NCBI RefSeq assembly: GCF_900635955.1
Contig: NZ_LR134201.1
Span: 434,001 to 498,000 of the forward strand
Source: Cedecea lapagei
GTDB lineage: Bacteria; Pseudomonadota; Gammaproteobacteria; Enterobacterales; Enterobacteriaceae
Length of the DNA stretch: 64,000 nucleotides
Reading direction: 5' to 3'
Part shown: piece by piece, positions 34,293 through 43,234 of the stretch
Position numbering within the stretch: position 1 is the stretch's first letter
Layout: each line of letters begins with the position of its first letter
The notes under the pieces: generated by a model
What the model was told of the DNA's origin: nothing
Database searches by the model: none
The model's input: only the letters and a program-made list of their open reading frames with translations
Position numbers and translations under genes: made by a program

Positions 34293-34673
34293 CTGGGCCT
34301 CTGAGGTGCCGGTTAGCAGCAGCCACGGAATCGAGCCTTTATCTTTCGACGGGCGGGTGGCGCTCAGCGCACCGGCGACCACGCTGCCGTCCGTTGCCTG
34401 CCAGTGCGGGCCGTCGAAGTGCTTACCGACGAGATGCTTCAGGCCTTTGTCGCTGAACAGGTCGGCTTCCGGGGCCTGGAATACCCAGCTCCCGGTTTTG
34501 GCCTCGGCGTCCGCCGCCGCGCAGCGGTAGATTTGCACGCCACGGGCATAAAGCTCGGTTTGCAGATGCTCGCCTTTAGGAGCGTCGATAGAAGTCTCTG
34601 CCGCGTTCGCCAGGGCCGGTACTCCGCCCATCACCATCGCAAGGCATGCGGTCGTTAAGAAGCGCTTGCTCAT
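34149..34673 (-). CDS. DUF3455 periplasmic protein
   Basis: 174 residues with a signal peptide (KRFLTTACLAMVMGGVPALA-NA). PKGEHLQTELYARGVQIYRC and SWVFQAPEADLFSDKG are the DUF3455 core. The ATG overlaps the sodC stop (ATGA), so it is co-translated with sodC. A role in oxidative defence is suggested only by that linkage. The 34114-34148 region after its stop contains a GGCC-TTCC-GGCC hairpin. Confidence 0.85.
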   Translation of the reverse strand: MSKRFLTTACLAMVMGGVPALANAAETSIDAPKGEHLQTELYARGVQIYRCAAADAEAKTGSWVFQAPEADLFSDKGLKHLVGKHFDGPHWQATDGSVVAGALSATRPSKDKGSIPWLLLTGTSEAQPGLFANVSSIQRVDTRGGVTGPTVCDPATFGATLKVPYTATYKFYTK

Positions 34674-35197
34674 GACGTGACTCCGCACACCATACGCGCA
34701 CCGCCGCCGCCGAGCATTGCTGGGTGGTCAGAGTGGTTATCGCCGCCGGCGTGGATCATCAGCGAGTGGCCTTTAAGGTCAGACATACGCAGGCGAGGAG
34801 CCAGCACCGGGTAGGTTGCCGTGCCGTCGCTGTTTACGTACAGCGCAGGCAGGTCGCCAAGGTGGCCGTTGCCCCATGGGCCTTCGTGCTTGCCGGTGTG
34901 GGCCGGATCTAAGTGGCCGCCCGCCGCCAGGCCAGCCACCATTTTGCCGTCCTGCATGGCGGGGCCGCAGTCAGGATTAGTGTGAACATGGAAGCCGTGA
35001 ATACCCGGCGGCAGGCCTTTCAGATCAGGCGTAAACAGCACGCCATACTGAGTGGCGTGGTATTCAACGGTACCCGCCGGGGTGGAGGTGCCGTTGGCGT
35101 CGACGGTGTTCATGGTCACGGTGGCGGCCTGCGCCAGGCCGGTACAGGCGAGGGCAGTAATACAAAGCGTCTGTTTCAGCGTTTTTAACATGTTCAT
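34670..35197 (-). CDS. sodC: Periplasmic Cu/Zn superoxide dismutase
   Basis: 175 residues with signal peptide (LCITALACTGLAQA). Metal ligands are in GFHVHTNPDCGP, GGHLDPA, GHLGDLPAL and MIHAGGDNHSD, and the disulphide Cys pair is C of DCGP and MVCGV. It converts superoxide to hydrogen peroxide in the periplasm. The first of two near ATGs (35197) is 8 bases after AGGG. It is the first gene of the pair with the DUF3455 gene. The 35198-35625 stretch upstream has no gene. Confidence 0.95.
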   Translation of the reverse strand: MNMLKTLKQTLCITALACTGLAQAATVTMNTVDANGTSTPAGTVEYHATQYGVLFTPDLKGLPPGIHGFHVHTNPDCGPAMQDGKMVAGLAAGGHLDPAHTGKHEGPWGNGHLGDLPALYVNSDGTATYPVLAPRLRMSDLKGHSLMIHAGGDNHSDHPAMLGGGGARMVCGVTS

Positions 35198-35625
35198 CGG
35201 TTAACCCTGTAATTTTATCTGATGGTGCAAAGAGTCAGATGTCGCAAAATTTTGTGCTGCGTCTTGTGCGCGGCAGCATGCTGGTTATAACAAACTGTTT
35301 TGCGGCGCGTTTAATTGCTCTGATAGGTAAAATTGTGGCATGCGTTTCAGCGTGAAGATTTTTAAAATCATATTTTTCATTAGGTTAACCTTTGATTGTG
35401 ACCGATTATCGGGGATGCCTGAATGAAAACGAAGGTGCCTTAAGCGGCAAAACCAGGGAGTGCAAACGACCTGCTAACGATCGTTAAAAATTATGTCGCT
35501 GTCGTGTCTTAAATAAAGAATAGATGATTGAGCTGAATGGGGGGTGACTTGTCGCTTAAAATAGCGAGTTTTTTAAAAAGCCTTTAATTTTCATTTGGCT
35601 CGATAAATGAGAGATATCCGAATAG

Positions 35626-35649
35626 AAAAAGGGCCGCTTAGCGGCCCTT
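35626..35649 (-). terminator. Terminator of the pnuC operon
   Basis: AAGGGCCGC-TTAG-CGGCCCTT preceded on the plus strand by AAAAA, which is a T run after the stem on the minus strand. It lies 18 bases after the pnuC stop. Confidence 0.85.
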
Positions 35650-35666
35650 AAAGTGAATAAAACGAT

Positions 35667-36383
35667 TTAAGCGAGTGGCCGGGAGCCGATCGTGCGGGCG
35701 CTTTTAATCCACGCCACGGAGCCCATCACCGCAATCGCCGTCAGCAGAATGTACTCCAGCGACATGGCATATACGCCCTGAATGGCGTAGATCACCACGC
35801 TAATCACGTCGATAACCACCCACAGCAGCCAGTTTTCAACGTATTTACGCGTCATCAGCACCATCGCGGCAATCGACAGAATCAGCATGGCGGAGTCCCA
35901 CAGCGGGAAGGCATCCGGCTGAAGCTGAGGCATATCAACCGCGACGCCGAGGCTATGCATAATGCTCACCGCGATGCGGGTCAGCACGGCGAAGACCGGA
36001 TCGATAAAGAAGGTCATCAGCGCGATGGCGACCAGGCAAACCGCTGCCAGCGTGAACGCCTTGCTGCGCGATAGCCAGCGGATCTTCAGCGCGGCCTCGT
36101 TGGCCTCGTTCTGACGGCTCCACGCGTACCAGCCGTAAAGGTTGGCGACGAAGAAGAACACCTGCAGCAGCAGGCTGGCGTAAAGCTGGATCTGGAAGAA
36201 GATCGCCGCAAACAGCGTGACGTTAATCAGGCCGAACAGGTAGTTGATGATTTTCTCTTTGCTGGCGAACCAGATGCAGAGCAGGCCGAAAACGGTGCCG
36301 ATGGCCTCGATCCACGAGAGCGCGTAGCCGCCTTCGCCAAGCGGAATGGTGACCATTACATTCTTAATGCTGAAGAAATCCAT
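35667..36383 (-). CDS. pnuC: PnuC-type nicotinamide riboside transporter
   Basis: 238 residues, seven or so membrane segments, family length. NLYGWYAWSR near residue 90 is the typical PnuC Trp-rich motif. Facilitated import of nicotinamide riboside (or a related nucleoside) is driven by downstream phosphorylation. It lies 2 bases after the nucleoside phosphorylase gene; this pairing rather than the core nadA-pnuC pairing suggests a second, nucleoside-specific PnuC. Confidence 0.9.
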   Translation of the reverse strand: MDFFSIKNVMVTIPLGEGGYALSWIEAIGTVFGLLCIWFASKEKIINYLFGLINVTLFAAIFFQIQLYASLLLQVFFFVANLYGWYAWSRQNEANEAALKIRWLSRSKAFTLAAVCLVAIALMTFFIDPVFAVLTRIAVSIMHSLGVAVDMPQLQPDAFPLWDSAMLILSIAAMVLMTRKYVENWLLWVVIDVISVVIYAIQGVYAMSLEYILLTAIAVMGSVAWIKSARTIGSRPLA

Positions 36384-36385
36384 GA

Positions 36386-37132
36386 TTACTGCTCCTGGCT
36401 GTCAAGGTAGAGCGCTTCGAGGGCGAGTAAGATCTCGCGGGATTCACCCTGCTGGCAGGAGTGTTCCTGCTGCTGGTAGTTATTAATGCCTTCTTCCAGG
36501 CTGCCGCTGTGCTCAACCACTACGTTAAGCACGGAGGCGATGCGCAGGCCGCGCAGCGCACCCACCACCATCAGCGGAGCCGTTTCCATATCTGCGGCAA
36601 GAATGCCCTTGCCGGACCAGAACTGATTAATCTCGTCTTCGCGGTCGGTGTAGAAACTGTCGTGGCTCCGCACGTAACCGCTGTGGCTGGCGTAGCCCAG
36701 GCGTTTGGCCTGCTGAATCAGGTGGTGAACCAGGCCGATGTCCGCGCAGGCTGGGTAGCCCTTGTCGACGTACATCGCGCTGGTGCCTTCATCCCGCACG
36801 GCGGCGGTGGCGATAACGAGGTCACCGAGGCGAATGTGGTTTTGCATCGCCCCGCAGCTGCCGATGCGGATCAGGTTAGTGACGCCAATCTGGCGCAGCT
36901 CTTCCACGGCGATGGCGGTAGAAGGCCCGCCCATGCCGGTGGACATAACCAGCACTTCTACGCCGCGGAACCAGCCGCGCAGGGCGCGATATTCCCGGTT
37001 GCTGCCGAAGTCTTCTACGTTTTCCAGAAACCGGGCAACGTGTTCAACGCGTTTTGGATCGCCCGGCAGGAGCGCATAACGGGCGTGCGTCATCTCCCGG
37101 CTGAGCCGGATATGGGGCTGAAGTTGGGTCAT
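36386..37132 (-). CDS. Nucleoside phosphorylase of the uridine/purine (PNP/UDP) family
   Basis: 248 residues. RYALLPGDPKRVEHVA, NREYRALRGWFRGVEVLV and SCGAMQNHIRLGDLVIATAA contain the phosphate and ribose site residues, and ADMETAPLMV is the family MEME-like loop that grips the ribose. It splits a nucleoside to base and ribose 1-phosphate. Between a Crp/Fnr-type gene and pnuC it may work on the nucleoside PnuC imports. Base specificity cannot be read with confidence. Confidence 0.88.
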   Translation of the reverse strand: MTQLQPHIRLSREMTHARYALLPGDPKRVEHVARFLENVEDFGSNREYRALRGWFRGVEVLVMSTGMGGPSTAIAVEELRQIGVTNLIRIGSCGAMQNHIRLGDLVIATAAVRDEGTSAMYVDKGYPACADIGLVHHLIQQAKRLGYASHSGYVRSHDSFYTDREDEINQFWSGKGILAADMETAPLMVVGALRGLRIASVLNVVVEHSGSLEEGINNYQQQEHSCQQGESREILLALEALYLDSQEQ

Positions 37133-37190
37133 GATATTTTACCTGGCGTAAAGCGAGCCGTTTTAATGGCTCAGAACTGGCTGCTGTTAT

Positions 37191-37880
37191 TTAATGTTCG
37201 GCGTGCTGACGCAGGCGTAGAGGGTCGAGAACCTGAATCTGCTCGCCGTGAATCGCGATAATATTGTCTTCCCGCAGTTCGGATAAAATCCGGTTGATAC
37301 TGCGGGGCGCCACCGCAAACTGCTCGCTTAATTGCTGCTTGTTAAGCGGGATATTGCCCCGTATCTGCTGGTGCTTTTGCCATAGCACCAGGCAGATACG
37401 CTGATGTAACGAATAAAGAATGTCTTCTCCGGCCTTTTTGGATAGCTGATAATATTGATCGCTAACGGCCTGTAATATTTTTTGATTAAAGTAATTATCT
37501 AATGCCAGCCAACGGCAAAAATCCTCTCGCGTCAGCACCAGCAGCGCTGAGTCGCTAACCGCTTCTACCGAGCAGATGTATTGCCGCCGCTCGAAGATTT
37601 CCAGCTCGCCCAGGATGTCGCCTTTTTTATAGCGTGCCTGGGAGTATTTTCGCCCGTCGTCTGCGGTGGTGAAGACGTCGATATCCCCTTTGATGATCAG
37701 GTGGAACTCGTTGCAAATTTCACCCTGGCGGAATATCAGCGAACCACGAGGGTAATGTTTCAGCTGCCAGCTGCGCAGAATATCCAGCGGGCAGTACTTC
37801 AGCAGTTCATACAGCGCCGGGTCGCCGGTCACTCTTTCAATGACGCTTAGCCAGTCGCTTTGTCTGCTCTCGTTCTTCAT
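37191..37880 (-). CDS. Crp/Fnr-family transcriptional regulator
   Basis: 229 residues from the ATG at 37880. A cyclic-nucleotide-binding domain (YPRGSLIFRQGEICNEFHLI, GDILGELEIFERRQYICSV) is followed by a Crp-type helix-turn-helix (KQQLSEQFAVAPRSINRILS). No Fnr cysteine cluster is seen. An in-frame ATG at 37940 is possible but would place the palindrome at 37916-37929 inside the gene, so the shorter form is preferred. It heads the nucleoside phosphorylase-pnuC operon and probably controls it. Confidence 0.85.
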   Translation of the reverse strand: MKNESRQSDWLSVIERVTGDPALYELLKYCPLDILRSWQLKHYPRGSLIFRQGEICNEFHLIIKGDIDVFTTADDGRKYSQARYKKGDILGELEIFERRQYICSVEAVSDSALLVLTREDFCRWLALDNYFNQKILQAVSDQYYQLSKKAGEDILYSLHQRICLVLWQKHQQIRGNIPLNKQQLSEQFAVAPRSINRILSELREDNIIAIHGEQIQVLDPLRLRQHAEH

Positions 37881-37915
37881 GCTGTTCACTATAAAATTTC
37901 CCGTCAAATAAGGAC

Positions 37916-38002
37916 AGGACGGCCGTCCCGCGTTGCCCACAGATTAGCGTGAAAAGTGCCAGCGGGATCTGAAATCCGCATCGCGGCCGGGACATTTGTC
38001 CC
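37916..38002. promoter_or_regulatory. Two (G)GGAC-N4-GTCCC palindromes upstream of the Crp/Fnr gene
   Basis: AGGACGGCCGTCCC at 37916-37929 and GGGACATTTGTCCC at 37989-38002. Their centres are 73 bases apart, about seven helical turns. Likely operators for the adjacent regulator. Confidence 0.6.
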
Positions 38003-38106
38003 GCAGGTTCGCTGGAGGAGTGGGCGACCTGGCTGTTTTTCGTACATACTGTTTTTGTAGTTTACCCGATCTATTAACTGTTTATGATGTTCATCAAGGA
38101 GTTAAC

Positions 38107-38439
38107 ATGTCTGGTTGGTTCGAATTAAGTAAAAGCAGCGACGGGCAGTTCAAGTTTGTGCTCAAGGCCGGTAATGGGGAAGTGGTGCTCACCAGCGAAC
38201 TGTATAAAACCCGCGCCTCGGCGGACAATGGTATCGCCTCCGTGCGCGCTAATAGCCCGCTGGACGAACGCTACGATAAGAAGGTCGCCAGCAACGGGAA
38301 ATTCTATTTTAACCTCAAGGCCGGGAATCATCAGGTGATTGGCACCAGCCAGATGTACGCCACGGAACAGTCGCGCGATAAAGGCGTTGCCTCGGTGAAA
38401 AATAACGGGGGAACGGAAACGGTGAAGGATAAGATTTAA
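38107..38439 (+). CDS. yegP: YegP (DUF1508) protein
   Basis: 110 residues made of two DUF1508 repeats: GWFELSKSSDGQFKFVLKAG and GKFYFNLKAGNHQVIGTSQM. E. coli YegP has the same length and repeat; its function is not established. The ATG is 8 bases after CAAGGAG. The next 300 bases (38440-38744) hold no ORF I would annotate. Confidence 0.92.
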   Translation: MSGWFELSKSSDGQFKFVLKAGNGEVVLTSELYKTRASADNGIASVRANSPLDERYDKKVASNGKFYFNLKAGNHQVIGTSQMYATEQSRDKGVASVKNNGGTETVKDKI

Positions 38440-38744
38440 CCGGAGCCAGGGGCGGCTGGCGCGTGCAATGCGTAACATCCCCAGGGGGACGTTTTCGCAA
38501 GACTGCGCAGGCCGCTTTTTTTCGGATGTCGCGCAGAACAGTTTGCTGTTTTTCGCTGTGAGCCTCGCAGTAAAAATAAGAGTGAAATCTCCTCCCTGGA
38601 GCTTATCGCGATGCCGCATCGGGATATATCGGAAGGCAAAAGCCAAAAACCGCATCCATAGCTCAAAAAACGTTCGTCAGCAGGTTGATACTCAAAACAG
38701 AGCATATGACTTACTCACAAGTTAGCTCACAGAGGGATATGCTG

Positions 38745-38939
38745 ATGAATAAAGAACTACAGGCAGTGAAGAATTTTGATTTCCTGGCGCGCAGCTTTGC
38801 GCATATGCAGGCTTCAGGGCAGCAAGTGGATCTCCAGGCCGTGACCGGCAATATGAACAGCGAGCAAAAAGCCTGGTTTTACGAACGCTTCAACCACTAC
38901 TGCTTAGAAGCGCCGCGGGCCAACGAGCTCGAACACTGA
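38745..38939 (+). CDS. glgS: GlgS/ScoR surface composition regulator
   Basis: 64 residues. NFDFLARSFAHMQASGQQVD and LQAVTGNMNSEQKAWFYERF match GlgS, which affects glycogen, motility and fimbriae. The second ATG (38745) is chosen because AGAGGG lies 8 bases before it; the ATG at 38739 is too close. E. coli glgS also lies near ribB. Confidence 0.85.
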   Translation: MNKELQAVKNFDFLARSFAHMQASGQQVDLQAVTGNMNSEQKAWFYERFNHYCLEAPRANELEH

Positions 38940-38960
38940 AATAACGTGCCATCTGACCTA

Positions 38961-38986
38961 AAGCCGAATCATATATTCGGCTTTTT
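38961..38986 (+). terminator. Terminator after glgS
   Basis: AAGCCGAAT-CATAT-ATTCGGCTT followed by TTT. Confidence 0.85.
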
Positions 38987-39005
38987 AACCCCCAGAGGCG
39001 CTCTT

Positions 39006-40616
39006 TTAAAGATCGAGCCAGGGTAAACGCCTGCGCGTTCGCGAGGACGACTCTGCTATTGCTTTCGCAATCGACGCTCCAATTTCTGCGCACACGGTAA
39101 GCCCTTGCACAAACGGCTGGTCGTGCATCAGGTATGGCAGCGCGCCAAACGCGATGCGTCCGCGAGCGCACTCGGGTGAAAGGAGCGTATAGTCTTCGCC
39201 GACGTCGGGGATCTCATCTCCGCAGGCCTCCAGCTGCTGCCTTAGCCTGGCGAACGGCAGATCTCTCGTTTTCAGCGGCTTTTGCCCTCGCGCATCGATA
39301 AAGACATCGAACCTTCGGCTTTCCCCGTCTACGGTGATGACCGTCTGGCTCTCTTTCACGTCCAGAGTATACTCCTGCCCCAGCGCCGAGATGTTAATGA
39401 GCCCCGCCTCACGCAGAGCCAGCAGGCGGCGGATCGATTCCGAGGGAATAGCCGCATAGTTATCGATAAAGACTCGCGCAATACCCGCGCTGAAGCGCTT
39501 TCTGTCTTTTTCATTAAGATGAGGCATGCTGTCCTGTACGGCTTCATGCAGCCGCAGAATGGCATAACGCCAGGGCACCGTTCGCCTGTCGCGCTTGTTG
39601 CGTTCAACTTCAATCAGGTTGGCACTGGCCCAGCGAAAAGGATCGTGCGTACGGCGATCGGCAAACCAGGCGTGGGCAAAACTGTCGGCATTCAGCGTTC
39701 TCAGGCCTATCGACTTGCTCCACGCCGGGTCGGCCAGCTCGACTTCCTCCACCATCAGCCGGAAGATCCTGTCGAGCAGGCCCTCTGAGCCAGCGGCAAT
39801 CTCTTTTTCCACCGCCTGCGCGGTGACGATGGATAAAGGTTCATAGGGGATAGGGCAGTAAAAATCGGCCTCCGGGAGAATGCCGGAGCGGGACATCAGG
39901 GAGATCTCCAGCCCTTCGCTGCCCTCGTCACGGTAAAATGCAAGAGACCCGTCATCTGCCTGTACAAACTCGCCGTGCTGCATCACGACGGCCATCGCGG
40001 CGTCTATCCCGCTGAGCGAGGTGCCCAAAATACCGACCTTACAGGGGGGGATTTGGGCTTCCATCAGCCCTGACCAGGGGCTGGGAAAGAAAGTTCGTGT
40101 GGCTTCGCTTTCATCCGGCCAGACATGGCCGGTGGCGATGACGGCGAGGTCAAAATGCTCTGCTACCGGCTCTCCCTGCCTCCACAGCCGCACGCCTTCG
40201 GGCGTCGCTTTCAGGTCGGTTACCTGGCAGGATTCATGGACTTCCAGGGTAAAGCCCAGCTGCTTTGCCTGCGCCACAAGCTGCAGAAACTGGTCGCGAA
40301 AGTACTCCCCCAGCAAAATACGCGGTAAAAACTGACGAACGTGCAGGGAGTCGCGCTCAACGCCGTAGCGTGCGAGGTGGCTTTTACTCTGCCTGCGCAG
40401 CCAGTCAATGTAGGAGGAAAAAACCGGCGGGATTTCAATACTGGCAATGTTTGCCAGCATCATCCGCGAGTTATCTTCATTGCTGTAAGGCATGCCGATA
40501 CCCGCCTCCCGCGCCTGTTCATATATTGAAATGGCCAGCGGAGGTGTGTTCTTGATCAGGGCGTGAAGAGTATAAATTCCCGTTGGCCCTGCGCCGATAA
40601 TCGCTACCTTTTTCAT
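39006..40616 (-). CDS. FAD/NAD(P)-binding oxidoreductase (NAD_binding_9 type)
   Basis: 536 residues. The N-terminal dinucleotide fold is VAIIGAGPTGIYTLHAL, and a second fold-like GTSLSGIDAAMAV lies near 200. MPYSNEDNSRMMLANIASIE and LFIDARGQKPLKT-like (VFIDARGQKPLKT) are typical of the family. Substrate unknown. The gene is divergent from murQ and shares its 250-base control region. Confidence 0.82.
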   Translation of the reverse strand: MKKVAIIGAGPTGIYTLHALIKNTPPLAISIYEQAREAGIGMPYSNEDNSRMMLANIASIEIPPVFSSYIDWLRRQSKSHLARYGVERDSLHVRQFLPRILLGEYFRDQFLQLVAQAKQLGFTLEVHESCQVTDLKATPEGVRLWRQGEPVAEHFDLAVIATGHVWPDESEATRTFFPSPWSGLMEAQIPPCKVGILGTSLSGIDAAMAVVMQHGEFVQADDGSLAFYRDEGSEGLEISLMSRSGILPEADFYCPIPYEPLSIVTAQAVEKEIAAGSEGLLDRIFRLMVEEVELADPAWSKSIGLRTLNADSFAHAWFADRRTHDPFRWASANLIEVERNKRDRRTVPWRYAILRLHEAVQDSMPHLNEKDRKRFSAGIARVFIDNYAAIPSESIRRLLALREAGLINISALGQEYTLDVKESQTVITVDGESRRFDVFIDARGQKPLKTRDLPFARLRQQLEACGDEIPDVGEDYTLLSPECARGRIAFGALPYLMHDQPFVQGLTVCAEIGASIAKAIAESSSRTRRRLPWLDL

Positions 40617-40742
40617 CGAGGCTTCCCCATCATTATTGTTATCGTGTCCGTTACCGCCGGACTTCTATCCGGAAGCACAACCCTTTCTGATAAGTGTGGT
40701 AGAAAACGGGTATTGAGCCAGGGCAATCACCTGGATGTGTTA

Positions 40743-40840
40743 GGAATAATTTATTCCTTTGCTGTGTCTTGATTTGTGATGATATAAAGCTGCTTCCCGT
40801 GATAACTGTCACATCAGTGGAATAAAAAATTCCTTATTAT
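40743..40840 (+). promoter_or_regulatory. murQP control region: two GGAAT-N5-ATTCC operators, CRP site, -10
   Basis: GGAAT-AATTT-ATTCC (40743-40757) and GGAAT-AAAAA-ATTCC (40819-40833) are two perfect palindromes, 76 bases apart. CGTGA-TAACTG-TCACA (40798-40813) is a close CRP site whose centre is 41-42 bases before a start site placed 7 bases after TATTAT (40835-40840), the class II geometry. The second operator overlaps the promoter core. The palindromes fit an RpiR-type repressor such as MurR. Confidence 0.7.
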
Positions 40841-40869
40841 GGCGCTAACTTTTGACGATGGGATCCCCG

Positions 40870-41778
40870 ATGAAGATCAATTTAAGCAAGCTGGTGACTG
40901 AAAGCCGTAACGCGGCCAGCGCGGCGATCGATACGCTCTCCACCCTTGATATGCTGATGGTTATCAATAACGAAGACAAACAGGTGCCGTTGGCGGTTGA
41001 GGCGACGCTGCCACAGGTGGCTCAGGTAGTGGATAAAGTAGTGGAGGCCTTCGCCCAGGGCGGCAGGCTTATTTATAGCGGGGCGGGGACGTCGGGCCGT
41101 CTGGGGATCCTCGATGCAAGCGAATGCCCGCCCACCTTTGGCACGCCGCGTGAACAGGTCGTCGGGCTGATTGCCGGCGGCCATCCGGCCATTTTACAGG
41201 CGGTGGAGAACGCTGAAGACAGCCGTGAAATGGGCGAGCAGGATCTGCGTAACCTGAATTTTAACGAGCGCGACGTTCTGGTGGGCATTGCCGCCAGCGG
41301 CCGCACGCCTTACGTGCTGGGCGCGATGGCCTATGCAAAAAGCGTTGGCGCGACCGTCGCCGCTATCTCCTGTAACCCCGGCAGCGAAATGAGCCAGGCG
41401 GCAGATATCGCCGTTGAGCCCGTCGTTGGCCCGGAGATCGTCACCGGCTCTTCACGCATGAAGGCAGGAACGGCGCAAAAGCTGATCCTGAATATGATCA
41501 CCACCGGGTCGATGATCCGCAGCGGCAAAGTCTACGGCAACCTGATGGTGGACGTCGAGGCGACTAACGCCAAGCTGATCCAGCGCCAGATCAATATCGT
41601 GGTGGAGGCAACCGAATGCAGCCCTGAACAGGCTGAAGAGGCGCTCAGAGCCAGCAAACGTCACTGTAAAACGGCGATCTTCATGCTGCTGAGCGGCCTG
41701 TCTGCCGAAGAGGCCAGCAGGCTTCTGGCACAACATCAGGGCTTTATACGTAAAGCATTGCAGGGGTTAAAAGGATAG
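40870..41778 (+). CDS. murQ: N-acetylmuramic acid 6-phosphate etherase
   Basis: 302 residues. The SIS domain carries IYSGAGTSGRLGILDASECPP and ISCNPGSEMSQAADI, and GPEIVTGSSRMKAGTAQKL is the family signature. It removes lactate from MurNAc 6-phosphate to give GlcNAc 6-phosphate in cell wall recycling. I start at ATG 40870, which matches the family length; the first ATG at 40852 adds six residues. Confidence 0.95.
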   Translation: MKINLSKLVTESRNAASAAIDTLSTLDMLMVINNEDKQVPLAVEATLPQVAQVVDKVVEAFAQGGRLIYSGAGTSGRLGILDASECPPTFGTPREQVVGLIAGGHPAILQAVENAEDSREMGEQDLRNLNFNERDVLVGIAASGRTPYVLGAMAYAKSVGATVAAISCNPGSEMSQAADIAVEPVVGPEIVTGSSRMKAGTAQKLILNMITTGSMIRSGKVYGNLMVDVEATNAKLIQRQINIVVEATECSPEQAEEALRASKRHCKTAIFMLLSGLSAEEASRLLAQHQGFIRKALQGLKG

Positions 41779-41780
41779 CG

Positions 41781-43232
41781 ATGGCGAAAATCACCGGCTC
41801 GATGATGGAACAAATCCTGCGCCTGACGGGCGGCAGCGGCAATATTCTTGTCTGCGGCAACTGCATGACGCGCCTCAGGCTAACGCTCAGCAACAGGGAT
41901 CTCGTTCAGCACGATGAGCTGAAAAAAATTCCCGGCGTGATGGGCGTGGTCAACGGCGACGATCAGCTGCAGATCATTCTTGGCCCCGGCAAAGCGCAAA
42001 CCGCCAGCGAGCTGATGAATGCGATGCTTAAGCAGGGGGATCAAAGCGAGCCGGAGCCAGGTGAAAAGGCGGATTTAGCCGCGCTCGCCAGCCAGAACAA
42101 AAAGCAGATGAAGGCGAAGCAGAACAGCGCGGTGCATAACTTCCTCACCAAATTTGCCACCATCTTCACGCCGCTGATCCCGGGCTTTATCGCCGCCGGG
42201 CTGCTGCTGGGAATTGCCACGCTGCTGCAGCAGACGCTGGTGGTTGAGGGAACAGCCCCTGCGGCGTGGCTCACCCAGCTTATCGCCTACATGAAGGTGT
42301 TCAGCATCGGGCTGTTTACCTTCCTGAGCATTCTTATCGGCTTCAATACCCAGAAGGCGTTTGGCGGCACCGGGGTGAACGGGGCAATCATCGCCTCGCT
42401 GTTTATTCTGCGCTACGTCCCGGAAGGTAAAGTTGGTTATTACGCGGGGATGGACACCTTCTTTGGGCTGACGATCGACCCGCGCGGCAACATTATCGGC
42501 GTGCTGCTGGCGTGTATGCTCGGCGCGTGGATCGAACGTCAGGTGCGGCGCGTGATCCCGGATAATCTGGACATGATCCTCACTTCAACGATCACGCTGC
42601 TGATTACCGGGGCGATCACCTTTGTGGCGATTATGCCCATCGGCGGCGAGCTGTTTAAAGGGATGTCGTGGCTCTTTATGCACCTGAACGGTAACCCGTT
42701 CGGCACGGCAATTCTGGCCGGGCTGTTCCTGATTGCCGTGGTGTTTGGTATTCATCAGGGCTTTGTGCCGGTCTACTTCGCGCTGATGGATGCCCAGGGC
42801 TTCAACTCGCTGTTCCCGATTCTGGCGATGGCCGGCGCGGGGCAGGTGGGTGCGGCGCTGGCGCTGTTTGCCCGCTCGCCAAAAGGCTCGGTGCTGCGTA
42901 CGCAAATTAAAGGGGCTATTATTCCCGGCCTGCTGGGCATCGGTGAACCGCTGATTTACGGCGTGACGCTGCCGCGCCTCAAGCCATTTATCACCGCCTG
43001 TATCGGCGGCGGCATCGGCGGCTTCTTCATTGGGCTGGTGGCCTGGCTGGGCCTGCCGGTCGGGTTGAATACCGTCTTTGGGCCTTCCGGCTTAGTGTCG
43101 ATTCCGCTGATGACCTCAAACCAGGGGATCTTCGCCGGCATGGCGGTTTACGTCGCCGGGATCGTTATCGCCTATGCCGCCGGTTTTATCATGACGTGGT
43201 GTTTTGGCAGCAAGAACGTTGATTTAAGCTGA
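41781..43232 (+). CDS. murP: PTS N-acetylmuramic acid transporter, IIBC
   Basis: 483 residues. The IIB domain has NILVCGNCMTRLRLTL with the phosphorylated Cys, then a linker at 85-120 and a IIC membrane domain (FLTKFATIFTPLIPGFIAAG, GIHQGFVPVYFALMD, GEPLIYGVTLPRLKPF). It lacks IIA, as known for MurP, which uses the glucose IIA. The start is 2 bases after the murQ stop. Confidence 0.95.
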   Translation: MAKITGSMMEQILRLTGGSGNILVCGNCMTRLRLTLSNRDLVQHDELKKIPGVMGVVNGDDQLQIILGPGKAQTASELMNAMLKQGDQSEPEPGEKADLAALASQNKKQMKAKQNSAVHNFLTKFATIFTPLIPGFIAAGLLLGIATLLQQTLVVEGTAPAAWLTQLIAYMKVFSIGLFTFLSILIGFNTQKAFGGTGVNGAIIASLFILRYVPEGKVGYYAGMDTFFGLTIDPRGNIIGVLLACMLGAWIERQVRRVIPDNLDMILTSTITLLITGAITFVAIMPIGGELFKGMSWLFMHLNGNPFGTAILAGLFLIAVVFGIHQGFVPVYFALMDAQGFNSLFPILAMAGAGQVGAALALFARSPKGSVLRTQIKGAIIPGLLGIGEPLIYGVTLPRLKPFITACIGGGIGGFFIGLVAWLGLPVGLNTVFGPSGLVSIPLMTSNQGIFAGMAVYVAGIVIAYAAGFIMTWCFGSKNVDLS

Positions 43233-43234
43233 GT

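Noticed and set aside
36461..37261. 266-residue plus-strand frame opposite the nucleoside phosphorylase
   Set aside because: Shadow frame; composition is low-complexity Ala/His/Val and it spans the intergenic region.
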